Assembly (NCBI GenBank): GCA_024195585.1
Contig: SWBL01000156.1
Span: 1 to 64,000 of the forward strand
DNA length: 64,000 nt
Source: Aureobasidium sp. EXF-3400
Taxonomy: Eukaryota > Ascomycota > Dothideomycetes > Dothideales > Saccotheciaceae
Reading direction: 5' to 3'
This document shows, one piece after another, positions 9,584 to 21,387 of the stretch. The translations under genes were made by a program, and so were the position numbers. The notes beneath the pieces are model-generated. The model made no database searches and was not told where the DNA came from. It saw only the letters and a program-made list of their open reading frames with translations. Within the stretch, counting starts at the first letter, position 1; each line of letters begins with the position of its first letter.

Positions 9584-12294
9584 TCACACCCTATCAAAAA
9601 GCCTAGCATACTCAAGCACAAGTCTCAAAACCACCAGTTCCGTATCAACCCTCCTCAGAACCTTACCCGCCCATTCAGTCGACCTCTTCGCAATATCAGC
9701 ACCAATTTCATCTCCTCGCTCCGTCGTACCCAAAAACCTCATCATCTCCCAGATCTCACTGCCATCGAGAGACAAAGGGACAAAATGTACCCATGGCAGC
9801 AACCAATCATCATGCCACTCCTTGAGTATCGTTTGCTTGACGACAGCAGAATTTGACCTTAACAGACGGTAATAGCGGCCTGAGAAGCCATTGCCGTCCA
9901 TATCGAGAACGTATTTATTTGCTTGGGAGGCTTGCATTGCTGTATCGCCTTTATCTGCAAAAGCTTTTTTCATTTCTTCACAGGAAGATTCGTCGCATTG
10001 TCCGACATTGCTGATGAAGATGTCGAATAAACTCTGCAGTGAAGTCGTGTTGGCAGCAACTTGCTTCCAAGCTTTTCTGCCTTTGGTTTGTTCAAGCAGA
10101 GTTATGTTGTGAGGTCCTGTTTTGCGCATAGTGTTTAGTACCATTCTCTGACGCTGCAGACCACGCCAGTTTTCGGGTGTGCTGTGGCCGCCGGTGGTTG
10201 CGCCTGCCCAGTAGATGCTGTTCTTCTTTTCCTCCCAGGATGTGTCGACTTCGGCATTGTAATCGCCCCAATGCTTTTCGTAGTAAGGACTAGGGAACAG
10301 GATATCTTGGAAGGTTGAAGGTGCAGCTTGAGACCATACCGGCAAGGGTGCATGGATGAGTCTGAGAGTTTCGGGCATGTTGAGAAAGGCATGTTTTTCT
10401 TCATAGTCGCGGTGTGTGCAAATGTCTTGACTTTCGGTAAGGTTCGATACGAAATGAATTTTGTCCAAGGCCGGGACTGTGATGTTGCGTCTTGCTGGTG
10501 ATGATGCTGCACAAGATAATGTAACATTCGTCCAAGGATGTTCGCGACCTAACGATATGACATCGACCTTGGCCTTGTAGTCCGTCTCTTTTGTTCCCTT
10601 GACGAGCAATCCATACGGCATCACAGTCTTGGGCTCATCGAATGTATTGACCAGGATTGTGGTGTTAGGCAGAATAGACATGTAGGCAGGATCGGACGAC
10701 AACCAGCTTTGTATCGCTTCGCCAAAATAGGATCCGGATCTATCAGTACTCCAACTGATCTTGGAGCTTGTGATGTTGAGCTCCACAAATTCTGGCAGAT
10801 CATGAGGCGTTTCAGCCAATACCTGCTTCAAGATGGAAGAATCGAGTCGGATGAAAGGGTCAAACGCCTGGGTCATACCATCAAATTCGTCAATGAGCAC
10901 AAGGCCTTTCTTCAATGCAAGCTCTGCCCATTCTTCGAATCCAGTTGGGGGCTCTCGTTGGTAGCGCCGACGGTATTCAATCACTGCCTCTGCCGGTGTT
11001 TTTGACTGTCGAGCGAGCATTGCTTCGTGTTGACGCTTTCCATCCAGATATAGACTCTCGATTGGATGTAGCTCAGGTGTAAGGTCAGGTAGATGCAGCA
11101 TCGACGCAGCAAAGGGCAGAAGAGGTACCATCATGATCAGACATGAGGCCCAAAGAGGAATCTTTCCTAGAGAGATAGTAGATATGACACATATCGTAGT
11201 TGCAGATGTGACCACAAATGCAGCTGCAAAGACCGAACTTTGGTCCTGTATTAGAACGGCGTGCGCTATACCCAGCGCAGCTAGCTGACTGGCGGCAGAG
11301 ATGACTGCAAACCCGGATGATACCTGGCTGTCCCGTCAGCGCTTTCATTGCTTTAGATTATTGATTTCGGACACGCACCAAGTACAAGATGGATGCTAGG
11401 CGCACTGCCTGCATTACTCCTGCTAGTATAGTCATAATCGATCTGTCGAATGGGGTAGACGCAAATGTTACAAGGAGTGTGGCAACAAAGAACGCTTGAG
11501 CAGAAAACTTTGTCGCCAATTGCCAATCGATGAATGCGTGCTCCTCTTTTGTTTCTGTGTACTGTGTCTTTCTGATAAGAGGTTTCCGGAGGAGGGTAAG
11601 CCAAACTGTTGCCATACAGATCAAAAAGCCAACTCCAGTTGATAATAACCATGGACGACTCTGTTCTGTTGATATGTTTTGGTAGAGTGTCCAAGCGACT
11701 CCACAGCTGAGTACGAGGCTGTAAGCAAGACGAACGAAGGGCCAGATATCGAAAGGCTTCACTTCCACGATGGAAAGCTCAATCATACCCTTATGGTCCA
11801 GAATGACGGGTTGCTCGTCTACCACAACACATCAACACATAAGTAATGACGAAGATATTGATCGTATTCACCTGACTTTTCCAAGAAGAGAAATTCCGCG
11901 CTGATGGCGACAAGGCCAGGCTAGTTTGACCATCAATATCGCTGTTCCCGTACAATATCTAGCCACCACTTACCAACCAGTACTGGGAAGCTTGCGTATT
12001 TGCAAGAATTCCAGCTGCAACCAGCATCGCCGGCAATGCAGTGAGCAAAACACCATCCCATGCCTTCCTGATAGTAGAGCTCATGATTTGAGGTGAAGCG
12101 GTTTCCAGGAGCTCGTATTGCTGATTTGACGTGTTTGTGCTCCGTCTGCTCATTATCAGACAGATAGCGAGAAGTATACTCCATGATATCCATGCCGAGA
12201 ATACATCAGGAACTGTCGGATTTGCCTGCGGTATAGTGTATAGTATGGCCGAAGAGACGAAGCTCAATGTTGAAAATGTGCCGAGGGCTAACAT
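9584..12294 (-). CDS. Multi-pass membrane glycosyltransferase family 90 (CAP10-like) protein
   Basis: Family 90 (CAP10/CAP59-like, POGLUT-related) enzymes transfer sugars such as xylose in the secretory pathway. My minus-strand model is join(12294..11974, 11920..11872, 11818..11379, 11323..9584), 849 residues. Every junction has a GT donor (GTAAGT, GTGAAT, GTGCGT), an AG acceptor and a kept frame. Exon 2 is only 49 nt (PGLVAISAEFLFLEKS). Residues 1 to about 330 hold several hydrophobic helices. The C-terminal about 500 residues hold the catalytic domain, including KNSIYWAGATTGGH, WRGLQRQRMV and LDMDGNGFSGRYYRLLRSNS, conserved in GT90. This membrane-anchored layout is common in fungal GT90 paralogues. 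The start is uncertain: the frame stays open upstream to about 12390 without an ATG, so 12294 is the first ATG, and a further 5' exon is possible. Donor and acceptor sugars cannot be read. Confidence 0.8.
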
Positions 12295-13081
12295 CCTGGC
12301 CAGATAGGGAATGGCCGCGCAACAATCAATGCAGATATGAGATACTATCCAGAACTTCAAGGAAAATAACAAAACAGGAATATTCGATCAGAAGCTGGGA
12401 GACGTTTATACTAAGCGACATCATTTCGAAAGAAAGAAGCGAGACATCTCATGCAGATTGTAGCATGAGTTCAGTATGGGGACGAGCTGAACGAGCCGCT
12501 ACAACGGTATTTGGCGACAGAGTCCAGCTAAGTCAGGGCTTAGGAGGGCTGGTCCTGTTATTGAGTCCATCGCACTGCGAAGCCCAATCCCGCCTGAAGA
12601 AGCGATCAAGGATGAGATGAACAAACGGCGATGTGATTCGCTAATGTCGGCTCGGTGTGCGAAGAGGTATTGACATTAGTGCCAGACGACGTTCATGGTC
12701 GCGTCCAAACAAGTCCAATATGCACCGCCGTCGCTACTGCCTCTCCAGAGGCTGAAACCCTCAGTGTGGTTCTCAGCTTAATATCGCGACGAATGTGATG
12801 GAAACGATGAAAGGTGAAAAGAAGCCGAAGCCCTGAACGTTGGTGGCGTTGGCAGTCTGGGCCGCGACTTCTGACCCAAATTGGATTTTCGTGCAATAAT
12901 GCATAAAATCTCGCCCAACCCTGTCAATCATTCAACTTCAGGTAGGGCAGAGGACAGTGACATGACTCGAAGAAGTCCAACGTCGAGGATGGCCAGATTA
13001 CGCTAGATGGCAGATACGAGCCGACACTGGTGTTGAGGATGTTTTGGATAAGACACTATCAAGCAAAGCTACATCTCTATT
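12295..13081. other. Intergenic, upstream of GT90 gene and 3' of SKI2
   Basis: No gene is supported. The 12300-12430 part could contain an undetected 5' exon of the GT90 gene, but no ATG exon I tried joins it in frame with a good donor. Confidence 0.5.
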
Positions 13082-16000
13082 TTACATGTACAGCGATGCT
13101 GTAGCACAAATGTCGCGTTTGATCATCTCCTGGCAAGTCTGCATCTTGGTGAACAATGTAGGATCACCAATAATTCTTGCCGCATTCTTGACCTCTCTGC
13201 AAGTCTCATCCAGACGTGTAATCACACGCACAATAGTTCCCTCCATCACATCCGTCAAGTCGGTGATGCGATTGAACGACATACCACGTGCCCATTCGTA
13301 AATAACCTCCACCAGTCCGAATCTAGGTCTGCTCACAAAGTCGTTGGAGTCATCTGCGGAGAGAATGACTTGGTGAAGAGTCTGGTAGTGGTTGACCTTC
13401 TCCGAGATCTTGATGATTGTTTCCTGACCACGTTCCAATGCTGGCGTCATGGTTGGGATCTGATCGGTTTTCTCTTGGAACACAAAGGCAGAGAGTAGTG
13501 CTACAATCTCCTCTGGTTCGTAATCAGCAAGTACGTTCTCGAGAACCAATTCGGTCAGTACGAGCTCATCAGCAGAGTGGATCTCGCACGCGACCTTGCC
13601 CTTCAGTTCGACACGAGAGTTCTCATCCACGAAGCCGAGATCCTTGAGGACTGCGATACGTTGCTCGTAATCAGGCAACAGCTGCAAGTTCTGGTCTGAC
13701 ATCAGGGCTTGCAATTGGTTAATGTTTTCCTTGATGAGCCATTCATCGTGCATCATAGCAAAGTGCTTGTCCAGGTTGTCGCAAAGGATGCTCTCCTTGT
13801 TCTCTTGGGCGTCGTATGCTGCTTTGCTGCGCTCATCCAGGATGTTACGGATACCGATTTCCTTGATTCTAGAGTAGTCGGCTTCCTGCCAGGTGGCTGA
13901 TGTCCAGCTAGAACACGCGCCCAGTAGCTGTTCCTTGAGTTGCTCCATGGCTTCGGGCATCTTGCTCGAAGCGCCTGTGACGTCAAACTGCAAAGTGCTG
14001 CCAGTCAAGCTTTCAAGCTCACTGTACGGTACAGTAGCGAGTCTTAGCTTCATCTGCTCGGAGCTTGCAGGCTGAGGAGTGAAACGGCGTCTGTATCGAG
14101 GAAGGTAAGGTAGCAAATCGGCATCCTGTCTCTTTGACTTTGAAGGAGCGACCTCCATAACCGACAGACTGGGCGAAATGCCCTTGGACACACCCTCGCG
14201 TAGCAGGACGCCGACAGTTCTGATACCATCTCTCTTGTACACAACCAATCTTTTTGGTTGCAGCATTCTTCTACCAATTGGCGATCCAAGGAGTGCAAGA
14301 TGCAGATCCGATGTGAGTTGTTGGTATCTCATAGCTGCTGTATGGCATTCTTCCAGGTCCTTGTCGCAGATGTCGCAAGGCTCTCTCTTGATCTTGGCAA
14401 GATCTGCTTCTGACAGCTTGACCTTTTGTTCATGCTCGGGCAACAACGCTTGAGTGGCGTTCTCACTGAAACTGCGCTTGATCATCTCTTCGATCTTGAG
14501 GGCTTCAACACGTAGCAGGTTCAGAATCATGTTGTAGGTGAGTCTGAATTGCGATCGAAGCTTAGTGGGGTCACCCAACATCATCTGTCTCAGTCGACCA
14601 GCTGGTGGTGCTTCATCGGCACCAGGAGCGACGATGATGACCGAACCGACAGGATCCAGACCTCTTCTTCCTGCTCTGCCAGCCATTTGTGTGTACTCTC
14701 CTGGCAACAGATCACGGAATTGACGTCCATCATGCTTTCTGTATCCTGAAAAGACGACCGTTCTGGTGGGTAGGTTCAGTCCCATAGCGAATGTCTCAGT
14801 AGCGAACAGAATCTTGACCAAGGTCTTGGCGAACAGAATCTCGACACACTCCTTGACGATGGGTAGCATACCTCCGTGGTGAACAGCAATACCTCTGCTG
14901 AGCAACTCGCGCAGGCGACGGATTTGGGGCAGCTGGCGGTCCTCTGGCTTTAGTCTGGCGAGTGATTTCTCCAGGATCATGTGGATCGCGCTCTTCTCAC
15001 TTGCTGTACAGTAATCCAGGTTGGATAGGGCATCCGCATTCTCCTCACATCTCTTCTTCGAGAAGACGAAGATACAGGCAGGCAGCAGATCTTCTTTGCG
15101 CAAGTGCTGAATCAAGTGCACCCAGATGTTGCGATCTTGAGCCGCTGTCGTTCTACCGCCTCCACGACCGGTACGTGCAATGTTTCCTTGACCACGAGGG
15201 GCGGGTGCACCTCCGCGACCACGTTGTTGCGCTCCGCCACGCTGGGCACCGCCTCTCTGGGGACCGCCGCGTTGTGTCTGGCCACGGCCACCTCTCTGCG
15301 AGCCACCACCTCTAGCAGCGGCAGCAGCGGCCTCTTGTTTCTCCTCGGCTGCCTTGATCTTGTCTTTGCCAGACAAGACGTCATTTGCATCCTTCCAGCC
15401 TTTCTCGATGAACTGCTTCTCGGCATTCACGATCTTGTACATCTCTTTGCCTGCCCAAAGATAGTGTTCCAGAGGAACCGGACGCTTGGGTGTAGAGATG
15501 ACGTAGATGTTCTTCTTCTTGGTTCGGCCGACCCAAGATGCGAATTCGAGGGTGTTTGGTACAGTGGCAGAGAGCAGAATCAGAGTGACATGCTCAGGTA
15601 ACATAATGATGACCTCCTCCCAGACAACACCTCTCTCCAGATCGTTGACGTAGTGTACCTCGTCGAAGATGACGAATTCGACGTCGCGAATAATATCCGC
15701 TCCTCGGTAGAGCATACTTCTTAGAATCTCGGTGGTCATGATCAAACAGCTTGCTTCCGGACGAATTTGGACATCACCAGTCAGAATACCAACATCGTCA
15801 AATTCTTGACGGAAGTCTCTGAACTTCTGGTTACTCAATGCCTTGATGGGCGAAGTGTAGATGGCTTTAGTCATGTGTTTGGCTGCCAATGCGATGGCAT
15901 ATTCAGCAACAACGGTTTTTCCGGCTGAAGTGTGGGCAGCCACGAAGACAGAGTCGCCATTTTCCAGATGATAGATGGCTTCTTTTTGGAAAGTGTCAGG

Positions 16001-17026
16001 TTCGAAAGGCCATTCACGAGCCATCTCTGGAACCAGATCTCGAAAGTTGGGCATTGGCCGGTTGACATCGACCATGTGGGCCCATTCGTGACCAGACCTC
16101 TTGCTACTTGACAGGCCTAATTGACCTCTAGCAGCCAACGCAGGGAATTCGACGGGAAGAAGGGCGTCCAACTCTTCCTCCTCTTCTTCGTCTTCGTCCT
16201 CTTCGGCAGGCTTAGCTTCGTCGGTAGGGTATCCGTTAGCAGTGACAGGGTCCTGGGGCTCCTCTTCCAGTACGTTCTCGACTTCCTGGGCAGTGGCCTG
16301 ATCCGTGGGAGCTTTCTTCTGCAAATCCAGTCCACGAGTAAATCCAGGGGGCAGCTCAAGTAGCGCGCCATCGGCTCCAAAATTAATGACTTTGTCCAGA
16401 CCACTTTGCTTGACAGTACCGTTAGCCTGGTTTCCGAGCAGAAGCTTCTCCTCAGCAGCGGCAGTGGCCTCAACGCCATCCAGACCACCAGGAGCGAAGG
16501 GGAAGAAACCAGCAGCACCGCGCACGAAATCAGCACGGTTTGCAGGCTTTCTCAGAATTGAAGTCGAATTCTTTGCTGTAGCACTGTTTGCTGGGACAGT
16601 GACTTCCTTGTAACCAGTGACACGTCCCTCAAGACCTTCACGAGTGAATCTGATGATGGTGCGGGTTTGAGTAGGAGCCAATTCAAAGAGCTCCTCGTGA
16701 TTTGTCGGACAATCCCAGCGCTGTTGCAGACGATCGAGCCATGGTGTGCTGAAGGATGTAGAGGGAGCCAAGAAGTCCTTCTCCAAGCTCGAGCGGATGT
16801 GGTCAGGCGATCTTCTTGTGCGCTTCCTTGGGCGCTGCTGGTCGAGGATGGCATCAATTCCTCCCGAAGGCGCATCTGCAAGGCGCAGATTTTGCAGCGC
16901 AGGCGCTAGATCATCCATTTCTGAAGTTCTGATGATTTTGGATGTGGTTACAAAGGTAAAGTGTTGAGTGTCGATAATCGAAGGCTGGCTGTTTGACCGC
17001 GCGATTGGTGACGCCATCGACGACAT
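13082..17026 (-). CDS. SKI2: SKI2 DExH-box RNA helicase (Ski complex)
   Basis: Ski2 is the 3'-5' RNA helicase of the Ski complex (with Ski3 and Ski8), which feeds mRNA into the cytoplasmic exosome. The product is 1314 residues in one uninterrupted exon, close to yeast Ski2 (about 1290). Walker A is AAHTSAGKTVVAEYA (Lys about 369), motif II is FDEVHYVND (Asp about 455) and motif III is LLSATVPN. RecA2 motifs include HHGGMLPIVKE and the QMAGRAGRRGLD sequence. The insertion after the first RecA domain holds an Arg-Gly-rich stretch (GGSQRGGRGQTQRGGPQRGG and onward, residues about 565-620). The C-terminus (ETCREVKNAARIIGD) is the DSHCT helical domain. The Ski2 N-terminal arm (SFSTPWLDRLQQRWDCPTN) separates it from Mtr4. 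MASPIAR at 17017 is an alternative start. It is divergent from the importin gene. Confidence 0.95.
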   Translation of the reverse strand: MSSMASPIARSNSQPSIIDTQHFTFVTTSKIIRTSEMDDLAPALQNLRLADAPSGGIDAILDQQRPRKRTRRSPDHIRSSLEKDFLAPSTSFSTPWLDRLQQRWDCPTNHEELFELAPTQTRTIIRFTREGLEGRVTGYKEVTVPANSATAKNSTSILRKPANRADFVRGAAGFFPFAPGGLDGVEATAAAEEKLLLGNQANGTVKQSGLDKVINFGADGALLELPPGFTRGLDLQKKAPTDQATAQEVENVLEEEPQDPVTANGYPTDEAKPAEEDEDEEEEEELDALLPVEFPALAARGQLGLSSSKRSGHEWAHMVDVNRPMPNFRDLVPEMAREWPFEPDTFQKEAIYHLENGDSVFVAAHTSAGKTVVAEYAIALAAKHMTKAIYTSPIKALSNQKFRDFRQEFDDVGILTGDVQIRPEASCLIMTTEILRSMLYRGADIIRDVEFVIFDEVHYVNDLERGVVWEEVIIMLPEHVTLILLSATVPNTLEFASWVGRTKKKNIYVISTPKRPVPLEHYLWAGKEMYKIVNAEKQFIEKGWKDANDVLSGKDKIKAAEEKQEAAAAAARGGGSQRGGRGQTQRGGPQRGGAQRGGAQQRGRGGAPAPRGQGNIARTGRGGGRTTAAQDRNIWVHLIQHLRKEDLLPACIFVFSKKRCEENADALSNLDYCTASEKSAIHMILEKSLARLKPEDRQLPQIRRLRELLSRGIAVHHGGMLPIVKECVEILFAKTLVKILFATETFAMGLNLPTRTVVFSGYRKHDGRQFRDLLPGEYTQMAGRAGRRGLDPVGSVIIVAPGADEAPPAGRLRQMMLGDPTKLRSQFRLTYNMILNLLRVEALKIEEMIKRSFSENATQALLPEHEQKVKLSEADLAKIKREPCDICDKDLEECHTAAMRYQQLTSDLHLALLGSPIGRRMLQPKRLVVYKRDGIRTVGVLLREGVSKGISPSLSVMEVAPSKSKRQDADLLPYLPRYRRRFTPQPASSEQMKLRLATVPYSELESLTGSTLQFDVTGASSKMPEAMEQLKEQLLGACSSWTSATWQEADYSRIKEIGIRNILDERSKAAYDAQENKESILCDNLDKHFAMMHDEWLIKENINQLQALMSDQNLQLLPDYEQRIAVLKDLGFVDENSRVELKGKVACEIHSADELVLTELVLENVLADYEPEEIVALLSAFVFQEKTDQIPTMTPALERGQETIIKISEKVNHYQTLHQVILSADDSNDFVSRPRFGLVEVIYEWARGMSFNRITDLTDVMEGTIVRVITRLDETCREVKNAARIIGDPTLFTKMQTCQEMIKRDICATASLYM

Positions 17027-18022
17027 TTATTTTTTGCTCCAACTCCAAGCTGTCAACACATCCAAAATTTACGTGTTCTTTGTTTGATCATCAGTAGTAT
17101 GTTCTTTCATTAATTCATGAAATGGTTCTGTGGCAGTTATTGAAGCATCAGGTCATGGTGCCAGTATGATGACTTGCGATTTCGTGTTATCGAGGACGAA
17201 AACATCAACAGTACGAGCACAAGAAGTCAACACCAAGGGATACACACAAAACTGTCTTCTGTTTCTATATTTCTCACAGAATTTCATCATCACGATCATC
17301 TACTGATGCACTTCAAGGATAGCGGACTGCGCCGTCGCCATGACCAGTCGCATATGAGGTGTAATGGCCGGCTAAGGTATGTCCATGTGGTTGGCATCGA
17401 GGTGGTCATGTAATAGTCAGCATAAAGGCGGTACTGCAAAACATCCATCTCGTTAAACCACTATCATTATCTGGGTGGTTGCAGAACCTTATAATTCCAT
17501 CTGATACGCACTCCTTCCGTAATGAGAAGGGGCTTGATTGCATCCTTTCCATGTGAAAGTGTGCCTTCACTGTGAGAACGTGCCTTCCTTGTGCTGCAGC
17601 TGCCTGTCATGTCTTTGAATGTCTGTCACGAACACAAGCAATAGTCACAGGCTCCTTCCTCACAAGAGAAGCTGTAGGTGTTGGGCTTGCAGGCTCCTTC
17701 CTCACGATAGACGCTGAGGTGCCAGGCTCGCAAGGACTTGCTCATACAAAAATGCGAAACGGTTCCTGTTTTGTTGTGTGTCCGGGTGTTGCTGGTGGCA
17801 GCGTCGGACAAAGTCGACTTGGCTTGGCTCCTGCTCCTGTCGAAAAATGCCACGGGCGGACCCTGAGCCCAAAGCAAGTTTGAAAGCCATCACTTCAGAG
17901 CCGAACAGGCTGACGATTTGCAATTGATTTCTGGAGGGGCGCCAGTCAAATTCATACACCGTTCGAGTACTTGCACGCACAGCCGAGGGTTCCAGGATTT
18001 TCACCGGACACTCTCATTCACC
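17027..18022. other. Divergent promoter region between SKI2 and the importin gene
   Basis: This 996-bp spacer separates two divergent housekeeping genes. It holds a short direct repeat (17648-17705, listed separately). Open frames at 17572-17883 and on the opposite strand have no motif, and I call no gene. Confidence 0.55.
17648..17705. repeat. 16-bp direct repeat pair
   Basis: The 16-mer CAGGCTCCTTCCTCAC occurs at 17648-17663 and again at 17690-17705, 42 bp start to start. It lies in the SKI2/importin promoter spacer. It could be a paired factor-binding site or a chance duplication. Confidence 0.6.
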
Positions 18023-21000
18023 ATGGACGCCGCCGCCCTGAGGGCTCGCATCCAGGCGACTTTGTCCGCAAACGCTGATGCCCGTCGCCAGGCAGAGCTG
18101 GATTTGCGAAATGTACTGCCATCTGCTCCCACACCACAAGGCACGCGACTGACACATCTACCAGGCTGAAGACACTCCCGGCTTCTGCGAGGCCCTGCTA
18201 AACATCCTCGAGGCCGAACAGGACCAAGCAGTGCGCCTGTCCAGTGAGCCTACTCTGTATCTGCACCATACACAACATTGACTAATTTGTTTGCCAGCCG
18301 TCGTTTACCTCAAGAACCGCATCACCAAGGGCTGGGCTCCCATCGAGAACGAGCAAACACGGTTCAAGGCCGTCCCAGAAGGCGACAAACAGGTTATCCG
18401 CCAGCGTCTTGTACCTATCCTTGCCGCTTCGCCGCCGCAAATCCGTGCCCAACTCGTCGCTACCCTACAAAAGATCCTCCATTACGATTTCCCCGAGCAC
18501 TGGCCCGATTTCCTCAACATCACCGTCAGCCTTCTGAACCAGCAAGATGCCGGCAGCGTTTTCGCCGGTCTGCAGTGCCTGTTGGCCATCTGCCGCGTCT
18601 ATCGCTTCAAGATGGGAGAGACAAGAGAAGACTTTGACAAGATTGTTGAGATGACTTTCCCTCAGTTGCTCGCAATTGCCAACAGCCTGGTCAACGAGAC
18701 CAGTCTCGAGGCTGGTGAGATGCTGCGCACTGTTCTCAAGGCCTACAAGCACGCCATCTACTTCGAGCTTCCCCGTCACTTGCGCGAGCAGCAGCAGATT
18801 GTTGGTTGGTGCACTCTTTTCCTGAACATTGTCGCAAAGGATCCCCCAGCCGAGGCCATGGTCGAGGATCTGGACGAGCGCGAGCAGAACCACTGGTTCA
18901 AGTGTAAGAAGTGGTCATACGTCAACTTGAACAGGTTATACGTCAGGTGCGTCTCTAGTCATGACAAAAAGCTGCCAGAGGGGACAAAACACTGACAAGA
19001 ACAGATACGGAAACCCCTCAAACCTCGCAAAGACCGAGTCCGATTACGTCGAATTCGCAAAGAGCTTTATCAAGGACTTTGCCCCTGAGATTCTGAAGGG
19101 CTACCTGGGCCAGATCGAGAAGTGGGTAGGCAAGACCACATGGCTGAGCAAGCCCTGCCTGAGCTTCACCCTGGTCTTCATGGAGGAGTGTATCAAGCCC
19201 AAGACCATGTGGGACCACCTCAAGCCGCACATGCAGATCTTGATCCAACATTTGATCTTCCCCGTGCTCTGCCAGTCCGACGAAGACATTGAGCTGTTCG
19301 AGACCGACCCCTCCGAGTACCTCCACCGCAAGCTCAATTTCTACGAAGAGGTTTCCGCCCCCGACGTCGCCGCTACAAACTTCCTTGTCACCATGACCAA
19401 GGCTCGCAGAAAGCAAACTTTCTCCGTCCTTAACTACATCAACGATGTTGTCAACCGCTACGAATCCGCCCCCGAGGACCAGAAGAACCCAAGAGAAAAG
19501 GAGGGTGCTTTGCGCATGATTGGAACTTTGTCTGGTGTTATCCTCGGCAAGAAGAGCCCTATCGCAGACCAGGTCGAGTTCTTCTTCGTCAGACACGTTT
19601 TCCCCGAATTCCGCAGTCCCCACGGTTACCTGCGTGCTCGTGCATGCGACACCCTTGAGAAATTCGAGGCTCTCGACTTCAAGGACTCCAACAACCTTCT
19701 TGTTATCTACCGCAACATCCTCGAGTCCATGGCCGATCCTGAGTTGCCTGTCCGTGTCGAGGCCTCGCTCGCGCTCCAGCCTCTTATTCGTCACGACGTA
19801 ATTCGTATCTCCATGCAAGGCGATATCCCTCAGATTATGCAGCAGCTTCTCAAGCTGGCCAACGAGGTTGATGTGGATGCTCTTGCCAACGTCATGGAGG
19901 ACTTTGTCGAGGTTTTCGCTGCTGAGCTTACTCCTTTCGCTGTTGCCCTCAGCGAGCAACTTCGCGATACTTACCTTCGTATCGTTCGCGAACTGATTGA
20001 GCGCAACTCGTCCAAGGACGGTGAGGATGAGTACGGTGACTTCTTGGACGACAAGAGTATCACCGCTCTGGGTGTTCTCCAGACCATCGGTACTCTTATC
20101 CTGACACTCGAGAGCACTCCTGATGTTTTGGCTCATCTCGAGACCATCCTCATGCCCGTTATCACCATCACCCTGGAGCACAAGCTGTACGATCTCTACA
20201 ACGAAGTCTTTGAGATTATCGACAGCTGCACTTTCGCGGCCAAGACCATCTCCGGTACCATGTGGAATGCTTTCGAGCTGATCCACAGAACCTTCAAGTC
20301 TGGTGCTGAGCTTTACCTCGAGGATATGCTTCCTGCTCTCGAGAACTTTGTCAACTACGGCAGCGAAGCTCTCATTCAACAGCCTCAGTACCTGGAAGCT
20401 ATCGTGGATATGATCCGCACTATCTTCAACAACGACTCTGTTGGCGGTGTTGAGCGTATCTGCGGTTGCAAACTTGCTGAGATGCTCATGCTCACCCTTC
20501 GTGGACACATTGACAACTACATTCCCGAGTTTGTCATGATCGCCATGACCGTGTTGAACAACGACGATGTTAAGGTCAAGTCGTACCGCATCCACTTGAT
20601 GGAGACTGTCATCAACGCCCTTTACTACAACCCCAGCCTCGCATTGCACATTCTTGAGTCCAACGGCCAGACTAACAAGTTCTTCAGCTTGTGGTTCTCA
20701 AGTATTGACATCTTCACTCGTGTCCACGACAAGAAGTTGTCGATCGCTGCCATCACTTCGCTCATTGTCTTGCCTGCAGACCAAGTGCCCGTCAGTGTAC
20801 AACCCGGCTGGCCTCGTCTGCTCCAAGGTATTGTCCGTCTTTTCCAAACTCTCCCTGCGGCCATCAAGAACCGTGAGGAGGCAACCCGGGAAGACGACTT
20901 TGGCCTCGGCGGCGATTACGATGACGATGAGGAAGAGGAGGAATGGGAAGGTGAGGTTGACTGGGCTGCTGAGGAGGTTGAAGGCGAAACCGACGACGTC

Positions 21001-21387
21001 AAGGATGAAAGTGCTGCATACCTCGACTTCCTTTCACAGCAAGCTTCCAAGTTCAGCTCCATCGGTGATGACGATGATGATGATGAGTTGGAAGAGGAAT
21101 CATTGCTTGAAACACCTTTGGATAAGGTTGAACCGTACGGCATGTTCAAGCACGCACTTTTCCGTAAGTTTGGACCCAGACACTACAAGCCCTTGAAAGC
21201 AGATCACTAACAAATCATCACAGTTCTTCAGCAGCAACAACCCCAGCTCTACCAAGATCTGACCAAAACACTGAGCCCCGAGGAGCAACAAATCATTCAA
21301 ACGGCTGTAAATCAAGCCGACCAGATTGCCGCTCAGCAAGCACAGCAGGTCACTGAAGGAGCAGCACCGCTCAACGGCGGTATCTAA
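18023..21387 (+). CDS. Importin-beta family karyopherin (Nmd5/Sxm1, importin-7/8 type)
   Basis: This is a Ran-dependent nuclear import receptor of the importin-7/8 group, acting at the nuclear pore. It has 1016 residues in five exons: join(18023..18112, 18165..18243, 18298..18946, 19005..21163, 21224..21387). All junctions keep frame; the introns are 52, 54, 58 and 60 nt. The N-terminus (ADARRQAELDLRNAEDTPGF) is the importin-beta N-terminal repeat that binds Ran-GTP, followed by RLSTVVYLKNRITKGW, which is very typical of Nmd5 and Sxm1. The middle is a helical HEAT-repeat solenoid. Residues about 905-990 are strongly acidic (runs of Asp and Glu), and the tail is Gln-rich. I cannot choose between Nmd5 and Sxm1, since filamentous fungi often have one co-orthologue. 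The first donor is GTACTG, slightly off consensus. Confidence 0.92.

Noticed and set aside
19018..20649. 543-codon frame antisense to the importin gene
   Set aside because: Long only because of the sense gene's codon use; Val/Leu-rich with no recognised domain.
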